A DNA stretch of 64,000 nucleotides from UBA1926 sp002337215 (GTDB lineage: Bacteria > Planctomycetota > Phycisphaerae > Phycisphaerales > UBA1924): positions 1 to 64,000 of the forward strand of contig CAXBAF010000020.1 of assembly GCA_963973795.1 (NCBI GenBank), in the 5' to 3' direction. Of the stretch, positions 1 to 8,037 are shown piece after piece (the stretch's first letter is position 1; every line of letters starts with the position of its first letter). Below the pieces are notes generated by a model. That model was given only the letters and a program-made list of their open reading frames with translations, searched no databases and had not been told where the DNA came from. The position numbers were made by a program, and so were the translations under genes.

Positions 1-84
<84 letters not shown>

Positions 85-171
85 CCCGGCCTCCGCTGTT
101 GATCGAACGAGATCGATCGATCGAACCCGCTAATGATAATCCATTTTCAATTGATCGGCAACCCGGTCCAC

Positions 172-198
172 AAAAAAAGCCGAGGACGGATCCTCGGC
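172..198 (-). terminator. Rho-independent terminator
   Basis: Read on the minus strand, a perfect 8-bp stem (GCCGAGGA / TCCTCGGC) with a four-base loop is followed by seven T. It lies downstream of the minus-strand dockerin gene ending at 352 and separates it from the prepilin gene starting at 84. Confidence 0.85.
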
Positions 199-351
199 AT
201 GGAACGCGGCACGGCTGGGCGTAGGACCGGTGAGCCATTCTCCCGGCGAAGTCTCCCGGGGAGCCTGTCATTGATTCGAGCTGGGATTCGGGCTGGGATT
301 CAGGCTGGAGTTCGGCTAGGAAAAGGCTCTGCGATCGGGGCTGCGGAGGGG

Positions 352-1263
352 TTAGGGGCACCCCGCCTGGAACCCGCCGACGAAGATCGCGATATCGCCC
401 AGGTCGTACACACCGTTGCCATCGAGGTCCGCGATCGGCATCGCGCCAGTGAACCCATCGACGAACGCCCCGATGTCGGCGAGATCGAGCACGCCGAAGG
501 GCTCGGCAAGGTCGGCGGAGCAGGGGCTGTCTTGCGGCACGTACGCGAGTCCCGCGACGCGGTCGATCCCCATGTCCCCCACCGCGACCGGATTGGTGGG
601 GTCGGTGAGATCGAACAGCGTGGTGTTGACGGTCGCGAAAAGGCGGTTGCTGTCGGTGTCGAACGCGAGCCCGCCCACGCTGGGAAGCGAGCGCGGGATG
701 TCGACCGTGGCGATGATGCTCATGACATTCCCGGTCGCCGGATCGATCTCGCTGAGGCGGCTCAGGAACCCGTTGTGATAGAGAACGAGCAGGCGTCCAT
801 CCCCGTCGAACGTCAGGCCCGAGGAATCGAGCCCGCTGCGGTTGTCATAGACGAGTTCTGCGACGCCCGTCGCGAGGTTCATCCGGCCGAACGAGGTCCG
901 GTTGATGAAGTAGAGCGTGGTGCCGTCTGGAGACGCCGCGATGCCCCCCTCGCCGAACCCCGTGAGTGCGCCGAGCGGGAAGAGGTGCGTGCCCTCGCCT
1001 GTCACGGGATCGATGGTATAGACATCGCGCTCGGTCGCCATGAGCAGGCGGTCGCCGTCCCAGGTCATGCCGACGAAGTCGATGGGCGTCCGGACCGGGC
1101 CGAGCACGGTGCCGGCGCCGGTGTCGCCGTCGAAGGTGTAGACGCTGGGCGTGGGGCTGGCGATCTTCCACGGGCCGACGCCGTAGAGCTGGGCGGTCGC
1201 GGACGGGGCGACCAGGGCGAGCGGGGCGGCGAACGCAAGAGCAACGGTGGTGATCGGACGCAT
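352..1263 (-). CDS. Secreted beta-propeller-like protein with C-terminal dockerin
   Basis: 303 aa. An N-terminal signal peptide ends near SATAQ. Residues about 25-245 form repeated short beta-rich units (GGIAASPDGTTLYFIN, GLTFDGDGRLLVL, GLAFDTDSNRLFATV) typical of a WD40/NHL-like propeller. The last 55 residues are a paired dockerin-like module: CSADLAEPFGVLDLADI, then DLDGNGVYDLGDI, ending GFQAGCP. The two Asp-rich loops should bind calcium as in cellulosomal dockerins. The conserved first and last Cys could form a disulfide (inference). GGAGA lies five bases before the ATG. The substrate or partner cannot be told from the sequence. Confidence 0.85.
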   Translation of the reverse strand: MRPITTVALAFAAPLALVAPSATAQLYGVGPWKIASPTPSVYTFDGDTGAGTVLGPVRTPIDFVGMTWDGDRLLMATERDVYTIDPVTGEGTHLFPLGALTGFGEGGIAASPDGTTLYFINRTSFGRMNLATGVAELVYDNRSGLDSSGLTFDGDGRLLVLYHNGFLSRLSEIDPATGNVMSIIATVDIPRSLPSVGGLAFDTDSNRLFATVNTTLFDLTDPTNPVAVGDMGIDRVAGLAYVPQDSPCSADLAEPFGVLDLADIGAFVDGFTGAMPIADLDGNGVYDLGDIAIFVGGFQAGCP

Positions 1264-1395
1264 GGGTCTCTCCGGGGCACGGACACAGGACTGGGCGGCC
1301 TACAAATGACGCCCGCTCTGGAGAGATAAGCGTCACGCGGCCGGGCCGCGCCCGGGAGAGAATCGAATTTCTTTGACGATCGCAGCATGCGGCCG

Positions 1396-2364
1396 CTACG
1401 GGCAGCCTGCGGTGAACGATGTCACAAAGATGGAGATGTCGGTGAGGTCGTACACGCCGTCATCGTTGACGTCAGCGGGCGGTTGCTGCCCCACAAAGGA
1501 TTGCACAAAGACGGTGATGTCGGCAAGGTCGAGCGTGCCGAACGGTGAGGAAAAATCGGCGGGGTTGCAGGGTGCGCCGTTATAGACGCCGCCCGAGATA
1601 TTCGCTCCGACCGATTCAATCACGATATCGCCGGGCGAGACGCCTGGGCCAGTCCCGGTGATGGTGAACGGCGTTCCTTGCAGCCTGAGCCCCCGGCCGA
1701 AGTTGACGGCGCCCCCGCCCACAAGGGTGGACGCGTTCTCGACCCACATCGACATAGTGAACCGGACCGGCGTGTTGACCGGCACGTTGGTGAATGTCGG
1801 CGTGGTCACATCGCTGCCGGTGATCTCGTCGAACGAGCTGAACGGGCCCTCGCGGATATCGGGGGCTCCCGGCTGGTCGATCTGCCCGAAGCGCCCGGAC
1901 CACGACAGGCCCGGCCCGGCGACCCGCGCGTTCACGACGCGGTAGAGCCCAGGATCTTCCTGGATGTTGCCGGACAGATGGATGTTCATGCGCACGTCGA
2001 TCGGGTCGTCGGTCGGCGACGAGAAGACGACATCGAACTCGTGCGATGCCGAGGCGCTGATCTGGAGCAGGTTCGGCCCGCAGCCGAAGGCGGCGCACCC
2101 GTTCCATTGGTTCTCGATATCCACACCGACAACGCCGAAGCTGGAGAACGCGCTGCCGGTCATGATGCCGTCGCCCCAGAACTGGCTGCAGACGAACGGG
2201 CCGAAACTGTTCTGCGTCGGTGTTGGAAGATCAGAAATGATCGACCCAGGGACCTGCTGGTCGCACGTCGCCATCGGTGTGATATCGCAGAGATACCGCG
2301 GCTGGGCCGAGACGATCGCGGTGGCCATCGCAAGGACGAACGATGCAACGAGACGCGGTTCCAT
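1396..2364 (-). CDS. Secreted protein with C-terminal dockerin, unknown N-terminal domain
   Basis: 322 aa with a signal peptide ending near IVSAQ. The central 220 residues are beta-rich with several Cys (CDITPMATCDQQ, CAAFGCGPNLL) and match no family I recognise. The C-terminus is the paired dockerin-like module (CNPADFSSPFGTLDLADI, then DVNDDGVYDLTDI, ending SFTAGCP). A GGGGAAAA stretch precedes the ATG. It lies on the same strand as the dockerin gene at 352-1263, 132 bp away, so the two could be co-transcribed. Confidence 0.8.
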   Translation of the reverse strand: MEPRLVASFVLAMATAIVSAQPRYLCDITPMATCDQQVPGSIISDLPTPTQNSFGPFVCSQFWGDGIMTGSAFSSFGVVGVDIENQWNGCAAFGCGPNLLQISASASHEFDVVFSSPTDDPIDVRMNIHLSGNIQEDPGLYRVVNARVAGPGLSWSGRFGQIDQPGAPDIREGPFSSFDEITGSDVTTPTFTNVPVNTPVRFTMSMWVENASTLVGGGAVNFGRGLRLQGTPFTITGTGPGVSPGDIVIESVGANISGGVYNGAPCNPADFSSPFGTLDLADITVFVQSFVGQQPPADVNDDGVYDLTDISIFVTSFTAGCP

Positions 2365-2719
2365 GTTCTTTTCCCCCGGCTCAACAGGACGCAGATCGCG
2401 TCAGCGGCCTGCACTCGGAAGATACCCAAGGCCGGGCAACTTCCAAAGCCAATTCCCGAAACGCGGGTGACTCAGGGGGAGAAGCTCGCGTACGAACAAC
2501 ACGCTCTCGCTCGTCAGCGCCGCCTCGTCCGCGCTCTCGTGCATCGCCGGATGACCAGACAGCAACATGCAAAACGACGGAGCCGACTTCCCTCGGCCCC
2601 GCCGCGTTCCAGAGGAGCCCGACGCATCCCCCCAATGCGTCGGCCAAGGCATGTGATATCCAAACATCCGATCCGGAACAATGACCCCGCAGGGTGAGCC
2701 TCTTGGGATCGGCGCGGGG
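2365..2719. other. 355-bp gap containing a degenerate copy of the dihydrolipoyl dehydrogenase 3' end
   Basis: No convincing gene. Positions 2506-2553 match 3661-3708, inside the 3' end of the neighbouring dihydrolipoyl dehydrogenase gene, at about 42 of 48 bases and in the same orientation. On the minus strand the fragment reads GHPAMHESADEAALTSE, against HPTMHESVHEAALASE in the real enzyme. The fragment has no surrounding FAD or NAD domain, so it looks like a decayed duplicate tail. The LuxR-type gene sits between the two copies. Confidence 0.5.
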
Positions 2720-3562
2720 TCAGGTCGGGTCGCAAGAGGCTCCGGTCGCCATGAATCGACGCAGCAGCGCGACATGGTCGGCCACGCCGAAATGCCGGTA
2801 GACATCGCGGATGTGCGTCTTGGCGGTGTTCTCGCTGATGCCGAGTTGCTCGGCGATCTTCGGCCTCTTCCAGCCCTGGATCAGCAGCCCGAAGACGGTG
2901 CGAAGCCTTGGGCTCAGGTCCATCACGCCGCGGCCGTAATCCTCGAGACCGTCGAGCTCGGTCTCGGGCAGCCCCGCCCGGTGGAGCCACGGGATCTCGG
3001 TGATGACGATGTGCAGGAGCTGACGCTCGCGGACAGAGAACCCGGGCTTGCCGAGCGCGCGGTGGAGCCCGATCGCGCTGAACAGATTCCCCGCGATGGG
3101 GTACACCCCGTACACGAACTCGTCGATCCCGATCCGGTCTCGGTACCGGCGGTGGTGCTCGCCGCGCCAGAGCCCGTCGGGGACCCAGTCCTCGCGTCGG
3201 CGCGTGAACGGCACGCCCGCGCTGAGGTCGCGAGCGAACGGCTCGTCCTCGGGGGGCGGGTGCGCGGTGTCCTGCGAGGCCTCGAAGACCAAGCCGAGCT
3301 GACGCTCCGTCAGGCCCCCGTGGTGCAGGTGCATCGCCATCGGGGGCGACCCGGGATCGAACCGGCTGACAACCCAGAGCCACGCGTCTACGCCCAGCAG
3401 CTCGCACAACCCGTCCATCAGCGCGAGCTTCTTCTCGACGGATGTTCCCGGCATGTCCGAGATACGCCCGAGCAGCGCGACGACCGCGCGGACGTCGTCC
3501 GCCGCGATCGGCGGCTCGGGTTCCCCCGGCGTCCCGAACTGGGCGTGCTCATCGGCGTGCAT
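2720..3562 (-). CDS. LuxR-type HTH transcriptional regulator
   Basis: 280 aa from the ATG at 3562, which has GGGAG four bases upstream. A GTG at 3616 would add 18 residues. The last 65 residues are a classic LuxR/GerE helix-turn-helix: LSPRLRTVFGLLIQGWKRPK, then IAEQLGISENTAKTHIRDVY. The N-terminal 200 residues show no recognisable receiver, PAS or autoinducer domain; they contain many Trp and Arg and could be a GAF-like sensor. It lies 77 bp downstream of the dihydrolipoyl dehydrogenase gene on the same strand. The signal and targets are unknown. Confidence 0.8.
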   Translation of the reverse strand: MHADEHAQFGTPGEPEPPIAADDVRAVVALLGRISDMPGTSVEKKLALMDGLCELLGVDAWLWVVSRFDPGSPPMAMHLHHGGLTERQLGLVFEASQDTAHPPPEDEPFARDLSAGVPFTRRREDWVPDGLWRGEHHRRYRDRIGIDEFVYGVYPIAGNLFSAIGLHRALGKPGFSVRERQLLHIVITEIPWLHRAGLPETELDGLEDYGRGVMDLSPRLRTVFGLLIQGWKRPKIAEQLGISENTAKTHIRDVYRHFGVADHVALLRRFMATGASCDPT

Positions 3563-3639
3563 CCGGCTCCCGATGCGAGTCAACTTCTCGGCGGGGTACC
3601 GCCGCACTGGCAACACCCGACACGCTCACGTCGGCAGAG

Positions 3640-5193
3640 TCACATATGGATCACGCGGCCCTCACTCGCCAGCGCCGCCTCGTGCACGCTCTCGTGCATC
3701 GTCGGGTGGGCGTGGACCGTCGCGATGAGCTCCTCGGTCGTCGCCTCCATCCGGCGCGCGAGGCTGAACTCCGCGATGAGCTCGGTCGCCTGGTCGCCCA
3801 TGATGTGCGCGCCCAGGATCTCGCCCCGCGGAAGCCCCCGGATGATCTTGACGAAACCCTCGGTGTGGGCCGCGGCGATCGCCTTGCCCAGCGCGGTGAA
3901 CGGGAACTGGCCGACCTCGTAGTCCTCGCCCTTCTTGAGGCCCTTGGCCTTGAGCGCCTGCTCGGTGAACCCGACGCTGGCGACCTGGGGCTGGCAGTAG
4001 GTGCAGCCCGGGATGACGGTGTAGTCCATCGGGATGGGCTCGTGCTTCTCCTTGCCGTCGTTGAAGGCGATGCGCTCGACGCAGAGGATGGCTTCTTCGC
4101 TCGCGACGTGGGCGAGCCAGGGCGGGCCGATGACGTCGCCGATCGCGTAGATCCCGCTGACGCTTGTCTTGTAGGTGAGCGCTTTGGGCTCCATGGGGCT
4201 GTCGGGCCCGAGCGGGACGTAGTCGGTCTTGATGTGATCCTTGACGACCTCGATGCCGAGGCTGTCGTCGAAGAGCCCGTCGAACCGGCCCTTGACGCCG
4301 ATCGCGAGGAGCATCTTGTCGGCCTCGATGACCTTCTTCTTGCTCTCGTCGGGCTTGCCGTCCTTCATGGGCGCGATCGTGACCTTCACGCCCTTGCCCT
4401 TGGTATCCACGGCGGTGAGCGTGTGCCCCAGCTCGAAGTTGAACCCATTCTTCTTGTACAGGCGGAGCATCTGCTTGGAGACTTCTTCATCCTCGACGGG
4501 CAGGATGCGGTCCATCATCTCGACGACGGTGACCTCGGTGCCGAACTGCTTGTAGAAGTAGCCGAACTCCATGCCGATCGCGCCCGAGCCGATGACGATG
4601 AGCTTTTTGGGCTGCTCTTTATTGAACATCGCTTCGCGGGCGCCCCAGATTTTGTCGCCGTCGAACTTCGCGAACGGCAGGTCGCGGGCGACCGACCCCG
4701 TCGCGATGATCACCTTGCCGGCGGTGAGCTTCTGACGCACCTTCTTGGCGGGCGTCGCGGGGCTGCTCGTCAGCTCTTCCTTGACCTCGCAGTCGTAGAC
4801 CTCGACCTCGCAGGGGGTGCCGCCGGTGGCGCCCTTGGTGACCTTGGCGTGCCCGACGATGTGCTCGATCTTGTTCTTCTTCATCAGGAACTCAACACCC
4901 TTGTTGAGCTTGCTCGCGACATCGCGCGAGCGGCCGATGACCTTGTCCCAGTCGAACTTCACCTCGCCGGTGATCTCGAGTCCCCAGTCCTGCTTGTGGG
5001 CGAGCTTCTCCATCAGCTCGGCGTTGCTGAGCAGGGCCTTCGAGGGGATGCATCCCCAGTTGAGGCACACGCCCCCGAGCTTGGCGCGGTCGATGATCGC
5101 GACCTTGTAACCGAGCTGCGCGGCGCGGATCGCGCCGACGTATCCGCCGGGGCCGCCGCCGATGACGATGATGTCGTAATGGTTGTCTGCCAT
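3640..5193 (-). CDS. lpdA: Dihydrolipoyl dehydrogenase (E3)
   Basis: 517 aa. It re-oxidises dihydrolipoamide on 2-oxoacid dehydrogenase complexes with NAD+. In order: the N-terminal FAD-binding IIVIGGGPGGYVGAI; the redox-active disulfide in GGVCLNWGCIPSKALL near residues 43-48; the NAD-binding VIGSGAIGMEFG; the second FAD motif GIYAIGDVIG; and the C-terminal dimerisation/active-site HAHPTMHE near residue 498. The start is placed at MADNHYD because AAGGGAA sits four bases upstream; 15 further upstream codons are open but lack such support. At 517 aa it is about 45 longer than usual, with an extra segment around EELTSSPATPAKK before the ATG-like IIATGS motif. No E1 or E2 genes are adjacent. Confidence 0.95.
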   Translation of the reverse strand: MADNHYDIIVIGGGPGGYVGAIRAAQLGYKVAIIDRAKLGGVCLNWGCIPSKALLSNAELMEKLAHKQDWGLEITGEVKFDWDKVIGRSRDVASKLNKGVEFLMKKNKIEHIVGHAKVTKGATGGTPCEVEVYDCEVKEELTSSPATPAKKVRQKLTAGKVIIATGSVARDLPFAKFDGDKIWGAREAMFNKEQPKKLIVIGSGAIGMEFGYFYKQFGTEVTVVEMMDRILPVEDEEVSKQMLRLYKKNGFNFELGHTLTAVDTKGKGVKVTIAPMKDGKPDESKKKVIEADKMLLAIGVKGRFDGLFDDSLGIEVVKDHIKTDYVPLGPDSPMEPKALTYKTSVSGIYAIGDVIGPPWLAHVASEEAILCVERIAFNDGKEKHEPIPMDYTVIPGCTYCQPQVASVGFTEQALKAKGLKKGEDYEVGQFPFTALGKAIAAAHTEGFVKIIRGLPRGEILGAHIMGDQATELIAEFSLARRMEATTEELIATVHAHPTMHESVHEAALASEGRVIHM

Positions 5194-5780
5194 GGGATTC
5201 CCTTGGGTTCGCTGTTGGGGTGCCGGACGGGCCAGCACGGCATCATAGAACCCGTTTGGTCACGCGTGACCATGCCGGTGGCCTGACGCGTCGGACGGGG
5301 CCCGCCCCCACCCAGAACCGCGCAGAATGCCCCCAAATCCGCGCCCCCGCCTGCAACCCCGCCGACCTCGCCGAGCCCCTCGGCACACTCGACCTCGCCG
5401 ACATCGTCACCGCGTTCTCCGCCGCGATGCCCCCTGCCGACCTGAACGGAAACGGGCTCTTCGACCTGGGCGATGTCACCTTCTTGGTCAGCGGGTTCAC
5501 GGACGGATGCACCGAACCCATATCGAACAAGGATCTGTCGAAACCCCTCGACGAAGCAGAAAACAGAACCCGGACCGCAACGCTTTGCGCGAATCCGTCG
5601 TATCGGCTTCTGCCCGGCCGGCGAGGGGGATCGCCGCGCCCGGACCCGCGTTCAACGCGATCGGCATTCCGCCGGTCCGTCCGAGCAGATCTCGATCGCC
5701 ATACCACCACACCACTGCCGGCAGGCCCGGGGGCGCCCATATCCCCCCGCGAGCCCGCCCGTCACAGACAGGGACGCCCC
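5194..5780 (+). other. 587-bp gap upstream of the metalloprotease with no intact gene
   Basis: The gap holds an orphan dockerin remnant (5352-5510, listed separately) followed by about 270 bp without a recognisable gene. The plus-strand frame is open through to the protease, but the protease has its own signal peptide at 5781, so the upstream frame is not treated as part of it. Confidence 0.6.
5352..5510 (+). pseudogene. Orphan dockerin-module remnant
   Basis: The plus-strand frame encodes CNPADLAEPLGTLDLADI, then VTAFSAAMPPADLNGNGLF, then DLGDVTFLVSGFTDGC. This is a dockerin-like module with no signal peptide or partner domain before it. The first half has lost about three residues compared with intact copies (LDLADI is followed directly by VTAF), and no stop follows the terminal Cys. 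It looks like the 3' stub of a deleted dockerin-tagged gene. Confidence 0.6.
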
Positions 5781-7784
5781 ATGCATCGCCTTGCCGCTTC
5801 GGTCACCGCCGCCCTCTCCACCGCCTCGCTCGCTCTCGCCGCAGGCGCGGCCCACGCCGCCGACGCCCCCAGGCCCACGCCGACGCCCTCGCGGGCGGTC
5901 CCCGCCGGCGCGATCTCGGCGCCGATCGCCATCGACCTCGCCCTCTTCGATGCGCTCGACCCCGCGTCCATCGAACCGATCGTGATCGAAACGGGTCGGG
6001 CCAACGCCGACGACACCCGCGTCGGCCTCGTCCCGGCTCGCGTCGAGACCAACGCAGCAACCGGCGCACGCGTCATGACGGGCGGCCTGTCCGGAGAACC
6101 GGGCCGCTTCGTGCTCGCCGAGGTCGAGGGCACCATCGCCGGCGCGGTCTGGACCGACAACGGCGCCTTCGACATCCGCCCGGTGGGCAACGAAGGCCGG
6201 GTCCGGCTCATCCCGATCGCCGCGCAGGACCTCCCCGCCTGCGCCACGATCGGCCAGGCCGAACCGTTCGACGCGATCCCGTTCCAGCCCCAGGCCCCTG
6301 CCGCCGGCGCCTCGCTCCGGGGCGGTCCCGAAGAGATCATCCGCGTCTTCGTCGGCTTCACCGCGGCGGGCCAGGCCCAGATGGGCGGGTTCAACGGCGC
6401 GAACGCCGTCGCCAACGCCGCGATCGCGTCCGCCAACATCGCCTACGACAACAGCGCCATGACCGTGGGCGACGACGGTCTGGTCAGTTGCCGCCTCGAG
6501 CTCGCCGGGACCTTCACCGTCGACCCCGGCACCGGGCTCGGAGCCTCGGGCCTGCTCAGCGCCCTCCGCTCACGCTCCGACGGCGTGATGGACGAACTCC
6601 ACGATCTCCGCGACGCCTACGGCGCCGACATGGTCGCCCTGCTCAGCGAGTCGGGCATCGGCGCGTGCGGCGTCGCCTACCTCGCCCCCGACAGCGACGA
6701 CCGCATGTTCTCGGTCACCGCCCAGAACTGCGCCGTCGGCAACCTGACATTCGCCCACGAACTGGGGCACAACCAGGGCGCGTCCCACGACGCCGCCAAC
6801 GCCGGGAACGGGTACACCCAGTATGGGTTCGGCTGGCGATGGAACACCACCTCCGGCTCGCTCCGCCGGTCCATCATGGCCTACAGCCCCGGCTCGCGCC
6901 GCCAGCTCTTCTCCAACCCCGATGTCCTCAACGGGGGCACGCCCACCGGCGACGCCAGCCTCGCCGACAACGCCCGCCTCATCAGCGAGACCTTCCGCAC
7001 CGTCGCCTCCCACCGCCTCGGCGATGGATCCGGCGCCGGCGACTGCGACGACAACGGCACGTTCGATCTCCTCGAGATCATCGAGGACTCCACACTCGAC
7101 AGTGACGACAACGGCGTCCTCGATTCCTGCGATCTCGACGCGGGCCTCCTCGACGACTGCAACAACGACGGGCTCGCCGATATCGGCCAGGTCCAGCCCC
7201 GATTCGAGATCGCCCCCGACCCCATCTTCCTGTTCGACTTCCCCCCCTACGAGGCGACCGCGAGCAACGTCAGCGAATCGCTGGGCGATGTCGAGATCAC
7301 CATCACGGCCGACGCCGATCTCAGCGGGCTCAATGAGTACATCGACGTCTCGATCAACGGCATCGCGTACGGCCGGTTCTGGGAGTTCGACGGCGAGGAC
7401 TGCGCCCCAGCCGTCACGACCCAGACCATCGTCCTCACCGCCTCAGAGTGGAACTCGATGGGCCCGGACGTCTCCGTCGAGATCCAACGATCGCAGAACG
7501 TCGGCGCCAACTGCTCGGGCGACAGCGTCACCGTCACCTTCAACTACACCGGGCTCAACCGCGAACTCGACGCCAACGCCAACGGCGTCATCGACACCTG
7601 CGAGCCCAACTGCAACGCCGCCGACCTGGCCGAGCCCTTCGGCGTCCTCGATCTCGCCGACGTCAGCGCCTTCGTCGAGGGATTCACCACCCAGAGCCCC
7701 ATCGCCGACCTGACGAGCGACGGCGTCTACGACCTCGCCGACATCGCAGCCTTCGTGACAGGCTTCAACGCGGGCTGCCCATGA
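5781..7784 (+). CDS. Secreted metzincin zinc metalloprotease with dockerin
   Basis: 667 aa. The start at MHRLAASV begins a clear signal peptide (ending near AHAAD), so the longer upstream frame is rejected. The zinc motif HELGHNQGASHD near residue 326 is the metzincin HExxHxxGxxHD, and SIMAYS further on fits the Met-turn; together they suggest a reprolysin (M12B)-like peptidase. An Asp-rich calcium-binding stretch follows (DCDDNGTFDLLEI, DSDDNGVLDSCD, DCNNDGLADIG, thrombospondin-3/EF-hand-like). A beta domain comes next, and the C-terminus is a full dockerin (CNAADLAEPFGVLDLADV to FNAGCP). It probably degrades extracellular protein at the cell surface. Confidence 0.88.
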   Translation: MHRLAASVTAALSTASLALAAGAAHAADAPRPTPTPSRAVPAGAISAPIAIDLALFDALDPASIEPIVIETGRANADDTRVGLVPARVETNAATGARVMTGGLSGEPGRFVLAEVEGTIAGAVWTDNGAFDIRPVGNEGRVRLIPIAAQDLPACATIGQAEPFDAIPFQPQAPAAGASLRGGPEEIIRVFVGFTAAGQAQMGGFNGANAVANAAIASANIAYDNSAMTVGDDGLVSCRLELAGTFTVDPGTGLGASGLLSALRSRSDGVMDELHDLRDAYGADMVALLSESGIGACGVAYLAPDSDDRMFSVTAQNCAVGNLTFAHELGHNQGASHDAANAGNGYTQYGFGWRWNTTSGSLRRSIMAYSPGSRRQLFSNPDVLNGGTPTGDASLADNARLISETFRTVASHRLGDGSGAGDCDDNGTFDLLEIIEDSTLDSDDNGVLDSCDLDAGLLDDCNNDGLADIGQVQPRFEIAPDPIFLFDFPPYEATASNVSESLGDVEITITADADLSGLNEYIDVSINGIAYGRFWEFDGEDCAPAVTTQTIVLTASEWNSMGPDVSVEIQRSQNVGANCSGDSVTVTFNYTGLNRELDANANGVIDTCEPNCNAADLAEPFGVLDLADVSAFVEGFTTQSPIADLTSDGVYDLADIAAFVTGFNAGCP

Positions 7785-7836
7785 TCGCCTTGGATCGTCG
7801 ATTTTTCAACCCCGCGACATCCTGGTAAACCACCCC

Positions 7837-7863
7837 AAGAAACGCCCGTGCTGGGCGTTTCTT
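7837..7863. terminator. Bidirectional hairpin terminator
   Basis: A perfect 11-bp inverted repeat (AAGAAACGCCC / GGGCGTTTCTT) with a five-base loop lies 52 bp after the protease stop. T-rich ends flank the stem on both strands. Confidence 0.8.
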
Positions 7864-8037
7864 ACGTTCCAATCTTCACAAGAACGCAACGGGGAATCGC
7901 CGGGATTCCCATTGTCCGTGATGCCTTGTTCTAATAGAGTGGGAGCGTCCACCGTGCGATCGACTTGCGATCGTGCCGCATCGCCGTACAGCAGGCATGC
8001 CCCGACCAAAGCCAGGTTCAGCGGAAGAGGAAACCCC

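Noticed and set aside
1342..1357. CCGGGCCGCGCCCGG hairpin after the 1396 gene as terminator
   Set aside because: GC-rich self-pairing is common by chance at this composition and no T-run follows.
3442..5286. 614-aa plus-strand frame opposite lpdA
   Set aside because: Shadow of the dihydrolipoyl dehydrogenase gene; Leu/Asp/Gly-biased without motifs.
5220..5780. Upstream extension of the metalloprotease
   Set aside because: A full signal peptide starts at 5781; the extension carries a decayed dockerin and would bury the signal.
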